Source of the DNA: Streptomyces flavotricini
GTDB lineage: Bacteria; Actinomycetota; Actinomycetes; Streptomycetales; Streptomycetaceae
Reading direction: 5' to 3'
Assembly: GCF_020639365.1 (NCBI RefSeq)
Contig: NZ_JAINUL010000001.1
Coordinates: forward strand, 1,601,344-1,665,343
Length of the DNA stretch: 64,000 nucleotides
Position 1 is the stretch's first letter. The number at the start of each line of letters is the position of its first letter. Shown here piece after piece: positions 43,383-51,780 of this stretch. The translations under genes and the position numbers were made by a program. The notes beneath the pieces are model-generated. The model was not told the origin of the DNA. It saw nothing but the letters and a program-made list of their open reading frames with translations, and did no database searches.

Positions 43383-44338
43383 CCAGCAGCACCACCCTCA
43401 CCACCGTCCGGCTGGGGACCCGGCCCAGCCCCATGGCCCTGGAACAGACCGACCGCTTCGGCGACGCCTTCCGCGCCCGCTACCCGGAGGCGGTCCTCGA
43501 CATCGTCGAGATCGTCTCCGAGGGCGACCGGCACCGCGGCCCGCTCTCGGCGATCGGCGGGAAAGGGGCCTTCACCCGCAACGCGGACCGGTACCTCCTC
43601 GACGACCTCGTCCAGGCCACGATCGCGTGCGCCAAGGACGTACCCGGCCCGCACGACCGGTCCCCCGGCATCATCATCGGAGCGGTCCTGCCCCGAGAGG
43701 ACACCCGCGACGCCCTCGTCCTCCCCGCCGGCCATCCCGCGGCCACTCTCGCCGAACTCCCGCCCGGCACCAGGGTCGGGACCAGCGCGCCTCGCCGCTC
43801 GGCCCTTCTCAAGGCTCTCCACCCGAAGCTCGTACAGGTACCGATCCGCGGCAACGCCGACAGCCGGCTCTCGAAGCTGGACGAGGGAACGCTCGGCGCG
43901 GACGTGATGATCGCTGCCCTGGCCGGGCTGCGCCGCCTCGGCTATGAGGGCCGGGCGTCAGAGATCCTCGACCCCACCGTGTGGCTGCCCGCGGCCGGCG
44001 CGGGGACCGTGATCGTCGAGCACCGTGCCGACGACCCCGCCACCGGGGAGCTGCTCGCACCCCTCACCCATGGCCCCACCCGGATCCTGCTCGACGCCGA
44101 GCGGGCCGCTCTCGCCACGCTGCAGGGCGGGTGCCTGACGGCCGCCTCCGCCCACGCCACCCTCGACGCCGCGTCGGGAGTCGTCACCGTGCACGCCGCC
44201 GTGCTCGACCCGACCGGCGGCGCCCCTCTGCGCGCCTGCGCGTCCGGCCCCTCGACGTCAGCCCATGAAGTCGGGCAGGACGCAGGCCGACAGCTGCTAA
44301 ACGCCGGAGCGGAGCGTCTTCTCGGACGGTCCGCATGA
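43379..44338 (+). CDS. hemC-like: Hydroxymethylbilane synthase (HemC) paralogue
   Basis: 319 residues. Key residues of porphobilinogen deaminase are present: ACAKDVPGP (the catalytic Asp, Asp87), GTSAPRRSALL and IRGNADSRLSKLDEG (substrate-binding Arg/Lys), and LQGGCLTAASAHA with the dipyrromethane-cofactor Cys252. It polymerises four porphobilinogens to hydroxymethylbilane. No other haem gene lies near. Gene-to-gene ATGA overlaps on both sides tie it to the Nudix/methyltransferase operon. It may be a resistant or repurposed copy. Confidence 0.88.
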   Translation: MTSSTTLTTVRLGTRPSPMALEQTDRFGDAFRARYPEAVLDIVEIVSEGDRHRGPLSAIGGKGAFTRNADRYLLDDLVQATIACAKDVPGPHDRSPGIIIGAVLPREDTRDALVLPAGHPAATLAELPPGTRVGTSAPRRSALLKALHPKLVQVPIRGNADSRLSKLDEGTLGADVMIAALAGLRRLGYEGRASEILDPTVWLPAAGAGTVIVEHRADDPATGELLAPLTHGPTRILLDAERAALATLQGGCLTAASAHATLDAASGVVTVHAAVLDPTGGAPLRACASGPSTSAHEVGQDAGRQLLNAGAERLLGRSA

Positions 44339-45225
44339 CCGATTCGAACGCCCGGCAGGCAGTATTCGCGCCACCAGCCCAGACGTCCGACCAGGAGCGG
44401 ATGCGAAGTCGGCACCAGCAAGCTGCCCGTGCCTTCTCCGTGACCGCGTCCGGGCCGGAAGCCTGGGGGTGGCAGGGCCGAACCCTGGGGCGCCGAGCCG
44501 GCCGGTGGTGGCTGCGGCTGGTCAGTGCTCCTGCCGACAAGCGCAACGCCCGCCTATGGGAGGGCACTGCCGCCGCGGACTCCGCCCTGCCCCGCTCCGT
44601 TCCCCGGCCTCGCCTGCACGACGTCACCGAGTGGACCGACGACGCCATCGCTTACCGGGCCGAGCTGTCCGAGTACATCTCCCAACCGGCGCTCCAATCC
44701 GGCGGACCGGTCCTGACAGGCGAGGTAGACCTGCCCCGCTCCTGGTGGGCAGACCTACGCAACGCACTCGCTGCCACAGCGACGGTGCCCACCGACCGGC
44801 AAGCCGTACGGCAGCAGTGGATCGACCGCAACTTCACCCGCTTCCTCGGCACCCCGGTGCCCACGATCGCTACCTGGACCACGGGACACGGGGACCTCCA
44901 CTGGGGCAACCTCACGCCGGAGCCCCTCGTGATCCTCGACTGGGAGGGGTGGGGCCTGCTCCCCACCGGCTACGACGTGGGCCTGCTCCACGCCTACACC
45001 CTCCCCCAGCCCGCCACGGCCGGCCGCATCCGCAGCGAGTTCGCCCACGTCCTCGACACCCCCGAGGGACGGATCGGCGAACTCGTCGCCCTCGCTCAGC
45101 TTCTCCAGGTAACGAGCCGCGGCGCCCACCCCGAACTCGCCCCGCACCTGGCCCGCCGAGCTCAGCAACTCACCGGCACGCCCGTCCCAGCAGCCACCGG
45201 CACGGCCGGAAACACCGACCGCTGA
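44335..45225 (+). CDS. APH/choline kinase-like phosphotransferase
   Basis: 296 residues, ATG in an ATGA overlap with hemC. The catalytic loop TGHGDLHWGNLT and the metal site VILDWEGWG are intact. The N-lobe is short, with WWLRLVSA in the place of the ATP-binding strand. It probably phosphorylates a hydroxyl of a cluster metabolite or gives resistance. It ends 88 bases before the PIG-L gene. Confidence 0.82.
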   Translation: MTDSNARQAVFAPPAQTSDQERMRSRHQQAARAFSVTASGPEAWGWQGRTLGRRAGRWWLRLVSAPADKRNARLWEGTAAADSALPRSVPRPRLHDVTEWTDDAIAYRAELSEYISQPALQSGGPVLTGEVDLPRSWWADLRNALAATATVPTDRQAVRQQWIDRNFTRFLGTPVPTIATWTTGHGDLHWGNLTPEPLVILDWEGWGLLPTGYDVGLLHAYTLPQPATAGRIRSEFAHVLDTPEGRIGELVALAQLLQVTSRGAHPELAPHLARRAQQLTGTPVPAATGTAGNTDR

Positions 45226-45313
45226 CGGCCCACCCACGACATCTCGATGCTGCGGCCCGCACACAACCGTGAGGGCCGGCACCGGCACCGGCACCCCAAC
45301 CGAAGGAGAAGCC

Positions 45314-46078
45314 GTGTCGCTTCCCAGCCTGCTCGGCGTCTTCGCACACCCCGACGACGAGGCCCTCTTGGCCGGAGGCGTTCTCGCGCAGCACGCCGCC
45401 GCGGGCGCGGCGACCGACGTCGTCACCGCCACCTGGTCCCCCACCAGCCACCGGGCGCCCGAGCTCGCCGATGCTCTGGCCGTGCTGGGCGCGGGCGAGC
45501 CGAGGATGCTCGGCTACGCCGACGCCCGCATCCCCGACTCCGCGCCCGGCCGGGCCCGGCTGTGCGACGCTCCCATCGACGAGGTCGTCGAGCTGCTCGT
45601 CGGGCACATCCGCGCCGTGCGCCCTCAGGCCGTGGTGACCCACGACGCCTACGGCCAGCTGACGGGCCACCCCGACCACGTCCGCACCCACCAAGCGACC
45701 GTCCTTGCGTTCCACGCCGCCGGACTTGAGCACCTCCACCCGGATGCCGGGGCCCCGTGGCAGCCCGCGGCTCTGTATGCGGCCACACACCCGGTCTCGG
45801 GGGTGGGCGAGCTCGGACCGCTCTTGGAGCGGGTGGGGAAGAAGATCCTCAGCGTTCCGGACAAGCACGCCACCGCGATGGTCGACGTGAGCGAGTGGCT
45901 CGAGCAGAAGTGGGCCGCGATCTCGGCTCACCGAAGTGAAGCCGCCAAGGAACGGCCACTTCCCGGGATCCTCTCCCGCCTCCCTGCAGCGGAGCGGGAG
46001 TCGATCATCTCGACCGAGCACTTCACCCTCCTCGCCACCCGCCCCGCACCCGCCCACCTACAGCAACTGGTCTTCTGA
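45314..46078 (+). CDS. PIG-L/LmbE family deacetylase
   Basis: 254 residues from the GTG at 45314, after AAGGAG. The zinc site shows FAHPDDEALLAGG (H-P-D-D) and the distal HPDHVRTH. Such zinc hydrolases remove N-acetyl groups from GlcNAc-type sugars, as in mycothiol or lincosamide biosynthesis. Last intact gene of the long plus-strand run. Substrate unknown; the kinases and the GNAT in the cluster suggest an aminosugar or amine intermediate (inference). Confidence 0.9.
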   Translation: MSLPSLLGVFAHPDDEALLAGGVLAQHAAAGAATDVVTATWSPTSHRAPELADALAVLGAGEPRMLGYADARIPDSAPGRARLCDAPIDEVVELLVGHIRAVRPQAVVTHDAYGQLTGHPDHVRTHQATVLAFHAAGLEHLHPDAGAPWQPAALYAATHPVSGVGELGPLLERVGKKILSVPDKHATAMVDVSEWLEQKWAAISAHRSEAAKERPLPGILSRLPAAERESIISTEHFTLLATRPAPAHLQQLVF

Positions 46079-46130
46079 CCGGCACAGCGGAACGCAACCG
46101 CGCACTCATCCGCAACGGAGAGCAGGGGAT

Positions 46131-46190
46131 ATGACCATACGTCTGGCGAATCTCAACGCCTACAAGCTCGCCCCTGCCACCCGCCACAGC
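46131..46190 (+). pseudogene. Possible N-terminal stub of an endonuclease/exonuclease/phosphatase gene
   Basis: The ATG at 46131 opens with MTIRLANLNAYKLAP, the beta-1 strand and metal-binding Asn of EEP-family proteins as I remember them. After about 20 codons the similarity ends and the frame runs on as an unrelated basic peptide antisense to the kinase remnant. It may mark a recombination junction. Confidence 0.3.
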
Positions 46191-46556
46191 AGCTCCTGGA
46201 CGGCCCGGGGCACCGCCACCGTGGGGGGTGCGCGCCGGCCACCCGCACGGCATGGCCATGGCGAGCGGGCTGGCGAGGCCATCCAGGAACACTTCGGCCG
46301 CGGGTACGGGTTGGGCCTGGACGGCGCTCTGCGCGGTCCAGGCCAGCCGTGGTTCCAGGTCTGCGTCGAGGAGGTGGAGGCTCGGTGGTGGGTGAGGAGT
46401 GCGAGGGCGGCGGCTTCGTTGGCGGCGCGGGCCGGGTCGCTGCAATGCTTGAGGACGTACGGCTCGCGTCCGCCGATGTACCAGACGCTGTTGGCCTGGC
46501 CGGTGCTGATTTCGGTGCGCCTTCGGGGACGACGCGGCAGTCGATCGTCGCCATGG
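46170..46556 (-). pseudogene. Decayed APH-like kinase N-terminus
   Basis: On the minus strand an ATG at about 46554 gives MATIDCRVVPEG; after a 1-base frame change the sequence reads TEISTGQANSVWYIGGREPY and VLKH, then AANEAAALALLTHH, an N-lobe of an APH-type kinase with the ATP-site Lys. The catalytic loop was not found, so the gene is broken by frameshift and truncated. It follows the Nudix remnant by a few bases, as in a former operon. Confidence 0.5.
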
Positions 46557-46558
46557 CG

Positions 46559-46861
46559 TCAGGCGAGGTCGCCGAGATAGCGGGTGGGAAGCTCGGCGTG
46601 CGCGAGGTCGGCAATCAGGGGGGCGCAGGCCCTGGGGCAACAGGTTGATGCCGGTCACCTTCGCCCTCGGGCCGGCACCCGGTGATCTTCCGGGGCACCG
46701 TCGTGGTTGGCGCCGATGTACTCACGCAGCCACAGCAGAGGCTCGGGGGTGACGTCCAGGCCGGCCTCCTCGTGGACCTCGCGGCCGCGCTGCGGTAGAG
46801 CATGGCGCCACGTACGAGGGACCGAACCTGACCCGCCACCCGTCCCACACCTGGCAGGCAA
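46559..46861 (-). pseudogene. Decayed Nudix hydrolase gene
   Basis: On the minus strand the second half of a Nudix box is readable (REVHEEAGLDVTPEPLLWLR, then EYIGANHDGAP), but the first half (GGxxExxE) is missing. A frame change leads to VTGINLLPQGLRP, and another to LIADLAHAELPTRYLGDLA and a stop. At least two frameshifts and a deletion show that it is dead. It adds a further, older Nudix gene to the seven boxes in the live cluster. Confidence 0.55.
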
Positions 46862-46875
46862 GCCAGGGCGATGGT

Positions 46876-47301
46876 TCAGCTGCCCACTGCCTGGGGGGTG
46901 TCGGCGTAGCTGTTGAACACTTCGAGCTCATCCTGCTCGAAGCGCCGGATGCCGCCGCGGATGGAGTCGTAGCCGGCCACGACCGCGGTCGCGGTGGCGT
47001 AGACGTGATCGTCGTCCTTCACCTCGAAGTGGAAGGTGATCGACACCCGCTTGACGTCGGTCACCCAGGCTTCGATACGGACCGGGGTCTCCCAGGCCTC
47101 AAGCGGGTACTGATAGCGGATGCTCTGCTCGCGCAGGAGGAAGTTGCGGGCCAGTCGCTCGGTGGGATCGCTGGGAACCAGCATGCTGAACATGCGCATG
47201 CGGGTCTCTTCCAGGAGGACGCCGTAGCGGCTGGAGTTGAGGTGTCCGTTTGCATCGAGGTCCGACCAGCGAACGGGGCAGTCGTAGGTGTACCGGGACA
47301 C
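46876..47301 (-). CDS. Acyl-CoA thioesterase (4HBT hotdog fold)
   Basis: 141 residues. The N-terminal CPVRWSDLDANGHLNSSRYG is the catalytic D-x-x-G-H-x-N-N/S segment of YbgC/4HBT thioesterases; the central helix and RVSITFHFEVKDDDHVYATA strands complete a single hotdog. It hydrolyses an acyl-CoA or acyl-carrier thioester. It lies alone, upstream (on its strand) of the decayed pair. Intact and probably expressed. Confidence 0.85.
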   Translation of the reverse strand: MSRYTYDCPVRWSDLDANGHLNSSRYGVLLEETRMRMFSMLVPSDPTERLARNFLLREQSIRYQYPLEAWETPVRIEAWVTDVKRVSITFHFEVKDDDHVYATATAVVAGYDSIRGGIRRFEQDELEVFNSYADTPQAVGS

Positions 47302-47524
47302 GGTGGCTCCTGAAGGGCTGTGGGATCTGCCGCGCCTCTGAGGCGCCCGGCCGATCCGAGGACGGACTGGCGCAGTCGTCGCAAGAGAAGCGGTTCATGG
47401 GCGCGGCCGTCCGGACGATCTCTGCTGCCCGGATGGCCACGCCCCGGCCCCCTGCCCTCGCACGGAGACGGCGCCAGCGGTGACACTAAGTTGTCTTCAA
47501 TGCTCATTCGGCCAGCCACACCAG

Positions 47525-48859
47525 CTATTGGGCCAAGTCCTCGCCCTCTTGGAGGCTCTCGGAAATCTCACGAAGGAGAGCGGCCCGGAGGTCTGCCTGC
47601 GGTAGTTGATCCTGGAGCCGACTGAGGGCCTCGCGGTCAGATGCCGGGAGTGAAGCGCGCAACAGAACCTTCAGCTCAGCCCGAGCTTGGGGGTCAATGT
47701 TCGCCGGTTGAATGCGGTCTACCACCGCACCGGCCCCAAGCTGCGTTATGCCCCACTCTTCAGGCGCTTCTCGTACGGCCCACACAACGGAGTGGTTCTC
47801 GGGTGAGAGGGTGAGCTGGCACTGCGGGCCAAGCAATTCACTGAGCGCGGGGAGCGGAACGCCTCCGGGGCCGGCGAGCGCCGCGGCTTCGTCGGCACTG
47901 TCCACGACCAGGCGGGCCGTGAGCGCATTGGCTGCGCGGCGCCGGGCAGCATCCGCTTCGGCCTGGCCGGTTGGGTGCTGGGCCGGGGCGGCCCAGGCGT
48001 TTCGCCTTCCACCGAGGGCGTCGATCTCGTCGTCAGAGGACTCGGCCTCGACCCAGGTGATCACGACGAAGCGGCAGTGGGGCATGCTGGCCGGGTAGAG
48101 AACGTGACTGACGACCTCGACAGTTTCCCAGCCCAGCGCGGGGATGATCATACGGAAGACATGGCCGTCACGGTCGGCCTCCATGTCCGCCTCGGTGCGC
48201 CAGATCCGGTCGACGTCGGAGTTTCGGCGGACGTCTGCAATCAGCTCGGCCAGTTCCGCGTTGTCCTTGTGGGTGGCCTGTGCGAACTTCAGCAGTCGGA
48301 CGTAGGCCATCGCATGCTTGTCCCAGTCGTGGTACTGGGTGCGGGCCTCCGGGTTCGTCAGCGCCCAGCGCATCAGGTTCGCCTGCGGCTCCATGACCCA
48401 CGGCCACCACTCGGCCATGGCCTGGTTGTACGCCAGAACGTTCCAGTTGCGGTCGGTGAGGTAGGTGGGCGAGGGCATCTGCCGATCGATTAGCAGCCGC
48501 AGGGCCCTGCGCAGCTCGGGGCTGGCACCGACAAGCGGGTCATCGTCCAGCGTCGTTCCAATGTTGTACAGCAGCAGGGCGTGGCGCTCGCTCTTGTCCA
48601 GCTGGAGGACGTCCGCCAGCGCGTCGCACTGGGCTTTGGTGAACCGCGGTGGAGTCGCGCCCTTCTCCACGTTGCGGTAGGTCCGGACTCCCATGCCGAG
48701 GGCCCTGGCGACCGGAGCCTGGGTGATCCCGGCCGATTGGCGCCAGTTCTTCAGCCAGCCGCCGAACCCCATGAACTGGCCGGCGAGCTCCTCGCCGCGC
48801 GTGCCCTTGTTCTCGGCGTGGTCATCGCCGAAGGGGGTGGATATCCCCTGAGCAACCAT
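47525..48859 (-). CDS. XRE regulator with MltR/MmyB-type ligand-binding domain
   Basis: 444 residues from the ATG at 48859, with AAGGAAGA upstream; the open frame continues upstream without coding character. Residues ~30-100 are an XRE HTH (AGITQAPVARALGMGVRTYR). From ~130 the MmyB-like domain begins (PSPTYLTDRNWNVLAYN, MAEWWPWV, HVLYPASMPHCRFVVITW). In Streptomyces many such regulators sense small ligands and repress adjacent genes. A C-terminal extension of ~150 residues, Ala/Leu-rich, is unusual for the family. A minus-strand terminator-like hairpin lies in its leader. Confidence 0.82.
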   Translation of the reverse strand: MVAQGISTPFGDDHAENKGTRGEELAGQFMGFGGWLKNWRQSAGITQAPVARALGMGVRTYRNVEKGATPPRFTKAQCDALADVLQLDKSERHALLLYNIGTTLDDDPLVGASPELRRALRLLIDRQMPSPTYLTDRNWNVLAYNQAMAEWWPWVMEPQANLMRWALTNPEARTQYHDWDKHAMAYVRLLKFAQATHKDNAELAELIADVRRNSDVDRIWRTEADMEADRDGHVFRMIIPALGWETVEVVSHVLYPASMPHCRFVVITWVEAESSDDEIDALGGRRNAWAAPAQHPTGQAEADAARRRAANALTARLVVDSADEAAALAGPGGVPLPALSELLGPQCQLTLSPENHSVVWAVREAPEEWGITQLGAGAVVDRIQPANIDPQARAELKVLLRASLPASDREALSRLQDQLPQADLRAALLREISESLQEGEDLAQ

Positions 48860-48910
48860 GAGGCTCTTCCTTGTCTTCCCGTATCCCACGGGGACACCTG
48901 ACGCGGACAT

Positions 48911-48943
48911 GAAAAAAGAGGGGCAGGCATGAATGCCGGCCCC
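48911..48943 (-). terminator. Intrinsic terminator in leader of XRE gene
   Basis: Read on the minus strand, GGGGCCGGCAT and ATGCCTGCCCC form a stem with one mismatch, followed by CTCTTTTTTC. It ends 52 bases before the regulator's ATG, so it either stops transcription from a promoter near 49000 or attenuates the regulator. A U run this good is rare in Streptomyces. Confidence 0.55.
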
Positions 48944-49513
48944 CCCGGCCTGGTGTCTCCCACAAAGACGATACGACGACCTTGAATGCTGTCCACAATT
49001 TGTGGCCTCGACCACAGCAATGTTGGTTAAATCTGCAACCATACCCGCCGCCATCAAGGCCCTTCCATGACGAATCTGGACATTCCCTCGCCCATGGATT
49101 CCCATGATCGGCAAAGCGGCAAATCCTTGCCGCTTTTCCCTGTAGCGGCATAAATGATCACTCGCACCTCTGTCAGGCATCCCTGAATGGCCATGCTTCA
49201 CCACTCAATCCCCCTTCATCGCAAAGGCGTTACGCGACTTCATCACCCAGTCTTCACATCCTCTACACGTCGCTCTACGCGCGTGGATTCCGCCTTGAGC
49301 CACCGTTGACGAAGGCTTTGCCTGCGGGCTTAAATCCAGACCTGACCAGCCCGGTACAGCGCGACAGCCTGCCGGTTCACAGCTGGTCAGAGCATGTGCG
49401 GGAAGTTGTATGGGGTTGTAGAGCTATCTCTGGACCTTGGCGCAGCCTGCCCATATGTTCGTCGTCGCTCGCCGGGCAGTCCGCCCGGCCAACGGGGGGA
49501 TCGGGGGAGAGCC
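48944..49513. other. Intergenic region left of the mobile-element genes
   Basis: No convincing gene in about 570 bases. The DNA is less GC-rich than its surroundings. It holds a perfect 10-base stem AAAGCGGCAA/TTGCCGCTTT with a 4-base loop at 49113-49136, followed by TCCC, and the near-repeat GTTGTATGGGGTTGTA at about 49407-49422. A replication origin, attachment site or promoter cluster could lie here, but I see no clear iteron or direct-repeat pair to prove it. Confidence 0.35.
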
Positions 49514-49546
49514 ATGTGTAGTGCGTGCACCAGCCGCGCGGATTAA
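49514..49546 (+). CDS. Possible 10-codon leader peptide
   Basis: ATG preceded by GGGGGAGAG; the peptide is MCSACTSRAD followed by TAA. A hairpin follows at 49564-49593. A strong ribosome site before a tiny frame with hairpins downstream is the layout of a translational leader, though chance cannot be excluded. Confidence 0.25.
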   Translation: MCSACTSRAD

Positions 49547-49563
49547 ACCGCAGATACAGCGAC

Positions 49564-49593
49564 GGCGCCTGAGAGGGCCAACTCTCAGACGCC
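49564..49593 (+). repeat. Hairpin upstream of replication gene
   Basis: GGCGCCTGAGAG pairs with CTCTCAGACGCC around GGCCAA with one mismatch. It lies in the leader of the replication genes, after the tiny ORF, and may act in attenuation or at the origin. Confidence 0.45.
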
Positions 49594-49642
49594 GAACGCT
49601 CACGGCGCTCCTACCCAAGGCAAGGGCCGGAGACCACTTCAT

Positions 49643-49677
49643 CCGCACCGATCCTTCTCACGGGACCATCGGTGCGG
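49643..49677 (+). repeat. Perfect 10-base inverted repeat upstream of replication gene
   Basis: CCGCACCGAT and ATCGGTGCGG flank 15 bases. It ends 25 bases before the 29-codon ORF that is coupled to the initiator-like gene. It is too far from that ribosome site to hide it directly; an operator or terminator is more likely. Confidence 0.45.
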
Positions 49678-49701
49678 CTTCACTGCACAGGAGAGTGTTG
49701 C

Positions 49702-49791
49702 ATGACGCCTGCCCAGCGCAAAAGGCCAAGTTGTTCGGCCCGCGCGGCCACGGCCCCCTTTCGTAACCCCGCCCGCGGGGGCGCTGCCTGA
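49702..49791 (+). CDS. 29-codon ORF coupled to replication initiator gene
   Basis: ATG with AGGAGAG 6 bases upstream. The basic peptide (MTPAQRKRPSCSARAATAPF start) ends in a TGATG overlap with the initiator-like gene, which itself has no separate ribosome site. Translation of this ORF is therefore likely needed to start the next gene. Whether the peptide itself has a role is unknown. Confidence 0.5.
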   Translation: MTPAQRKRPSCSARAATAPFRNPARGGAA

Positions 49792-50879
49792 TGGCCCGCA
49801 TCCGGACGATCAAGCCTGAGATGTTCTTGTCGGAGGATGTCGCCTCGGTCGACATCAGCGCGATGGTGACCTTCATTGGGCTGCTGACTCAGGCTGATGA
49901 CAACGGTCGCTTCCTCGCCCACCCTGCGATCATCGCCGGTTTCCTGTGGGCGCTGCGCGCCGAGCACACCCCGGAGCACGTGGCCAACGACCTGGAGCAG
50001 CTGGAGGCAGCCGGGCTGATCTGCCGCTACATCGGGTGCGACGGCAAGAAGTACCTGCACATCGTGACGTGGGAGAAGCACCAGAAGATCGACCGGCCGT
50101 CCGCCTCTCGGGTATCGCGCTGCCCGAAGCACCAGACGCACCAGCGGTGCGGCGGGTGCACGGCCGAGAAGCAGCGGCCCTGCCCGGTCTCCCAGCCTGC
50201 CGCGGTGCAGGTGCCGGCCACACCTGCGGGAATCACCGGTCCGGTTCTGCAGGCCTCGGCGCACCCTCGTCGAGCCCTCGATCATCCGGTTTCGCCCGCT
50301 TCTGCGCTGGCGGCCGTATGCGGCGCCGAAGCGGCCGGGGGAAGCTCCTCCTCTGAGGACGCCTGCGAGACCCTCTCGGACGCAGCTCCGGCGAAGTCTG
50401 GAGAAAGTCCAGCTCAGGGGGCATTCGTCGAGCCCTCGACACAGACTCGCGAGGGCTCTTCGTCTGGATCTAGGATCTTGGATCCTGGATCTTCCCCTAA
50501 GGGGGGCGATGCCCCCGTGCACGAGGCGGCTCCCGGGCCTGACTCGACGAAGGCCCTGGTGGCCGAGTACGTCAGCAGTCACGTCCAACGGCCCCCGAAG
50601 GACGTGATCGGTCTGGTCGGGCGCCACGTCAAGGGCCTCCTGGAGGAAGGCTTCGACGCCGAGGTGATCCGGGCCGCTCTGGAGCGGCTGCGGTTCAAGA
50701 ACCTGCATCCGAGCGTCCTGCCGAGCCTGGTCAACGAGGCCCTGAACGCCGCACCGCCGCATGCCGCCGCTGGGGTGTCGTCCGCCTCCGGCGCGGGGGC
50801 CTGGGCCCACGCCTCGGGCTACACGCCCTACATGAACCCGACCACGCCGGAGCCGACCACGTTCGGGGGCAGCCTGTGA
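49791..50879 (+). CDS. Phage/plasmid replication-initiator-like protein
   Basis: 362 residues. The N-terminal ~100 residues (MARIRTIKPEMFLSEDVASV, then FIGLLTQADDNGRFL and RYIGCDGKKYLHIVTWEKHQ) match a winged-helix family found in actinobacterial phages and integrative elements before a DnaC-type loader. A Cys-containing stretch (CPKHQTHQRCGGC) may bind zinc. A long Ser/Pro/Ala linker leads to a small C-terminal helical domain (~250-320), DnaD-like in position. It probably recruits the ATPase encoded next (GTGA overlap). Confidence 0.65.
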   Translation: MARIRTIKPEMFLSEDVASVDISAMVTFIGLLTQADDNGRFLAHPAIIAGFLWALRAEHTPEHVANDLEQLEAAGLICRYIGCDGKKYLHIVTWEKHQKIDRPSASRVSRCPKHQTHQRCGGCTAEKQRPCPVSQPAAVQVPATPAGITGPVLQASAHPRRALDHPVSPASALAAVCGAEAAGGSSSSEDACETLSDAAPAKSGESPAQGAFVEPSTQTREGSSSGSRILDPGSSPKGGDAPVHEAAPGPDSTKALVAEYVSSHVQRPPKDVIGLVGRHVKGLLEEGFDAEVIRAALERLRFKNLHPSVLPSLVNEALNAAPPHAAAGVSSASGAGAWAHASGYTPYMNPTTPEPTTFGGSL

Positions 50880-51637
50880 ACCGCGCCCGACTCTCGGACC
50901 CGCTGCCCGCGGTCTCCGACCGGCTGCGTGAGCGTCTGGCCGCCCGCCTGGCCGAGCGCGGCATCGACCCGGCAACGGCCCCGGTGCTCCCGAATTCGCC
51001 GGAGCCGATCCCGGCACTGGAGGCCGCCCAGAAGCGGATCCCCTACGCCTACCGGGACGCGGCGCCCCAGCATCCGCAGGTCGCCGCCTGGGTGCGGACC
51101 ATCGCGGAGACCGCCGTCGCCCCGGCCGCAGAAGATCTCAACGCAGCCTGGGGTAGGCCCGGCCGCCGGCGGATCGCGCACGGACCGTCGCTGCTGCTTT
51201 GGGGCGGGACCGGGATCGGCAAGACGCACGAGGCGTACGGGGCGGTCCGGGCTCTGACCGCTGCCGGGTGTGGGGTCGAGTGGCATGCGACGACCGCCGC
51301 GGACCTGTACGCGGAGATGCGCTATCGGTCCGGCGTGGACCCCGAGCACATGCTCCGGCGGATCATGCGGGTGCCGCTGCTTCTCCTGGACGATCTCGGC
51401 GCGGCGAAGACCAGCGAGTGGACGGAGGAGATCACCTTCCGGCTGGTGAACTGGCGCTGCCAGAACCGCCTGCCGACGATCTTCACTACGAACCTGCCGC
51501 CGGTCCGCGCCCACCACATGGAAAAGCATCTCCCGGTGCTGCGCGACAAGGTCGGCGACCGGGTCCTGTCCCGCCTGTCCGGCATGTGCACGCCCGTGGA
51601 ATTCACCGGAACCGACCGCCGCTTCCAGCGCGCCTGA
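50876..51637 (+). CDS. DnaC-like helicase-loader ATPase
   Basis: 253 residues. Walker A is LLLWGGTGIGKTHEAYGAV, Walker B LLLLDDLGAAKTSEWTEE, sensor I IFTTNLPP, with the arginine-finger region DRVLSRLSGM near the end: an IstB/DnaC-type AAA+ protein. It would load the replicative helicase at the element's origin. Coupled to the initiator-like gene. Confidence 0.85.
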   Translation: MNRARLSDPLPAVSDRLRERLAARLAERGIDPATAPVLPNSPEPIPALEAAQKRIPYAYRDAAPQHPQVAAWVRTIAETAVAPAAEDLNAAWGRPGRRRIAHGPSLLLWGGTGIGKTHEAYGAVRALTAAGCGVEWHATTAADLYAEMRYRSGVDPEHMLRRIMRVPLLLLDDLGAAKTSEWTEEITFRLVNWRCQNRLPTIFTTNLPPVRAHHMEKHLPVLRDKVGDRVLSRLSGMCTPVEFTGTDRRFQRA

Positions 51638-51780
51638 CCGGCCCTCCGCCCGGCACACGCTCATCGGCACGGCACCGCCGCCCTCGCCCCCTTCTCCGCC
51701 TCCCACCGGCCCGCCAGCCGCACCCCGGCCCCGTGCCGGCCCGCCGCCGGCCGGTGAGGCGTACCCGAAAGACAGCTCCG

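Noticed and set aside
48944..49513. Attachment site or tRNA gene next to the mobile element
   Set aside because: I found no tRNA-like cloverleaf and no direct repeat pair bounding the element; no integrase gene is in the window.
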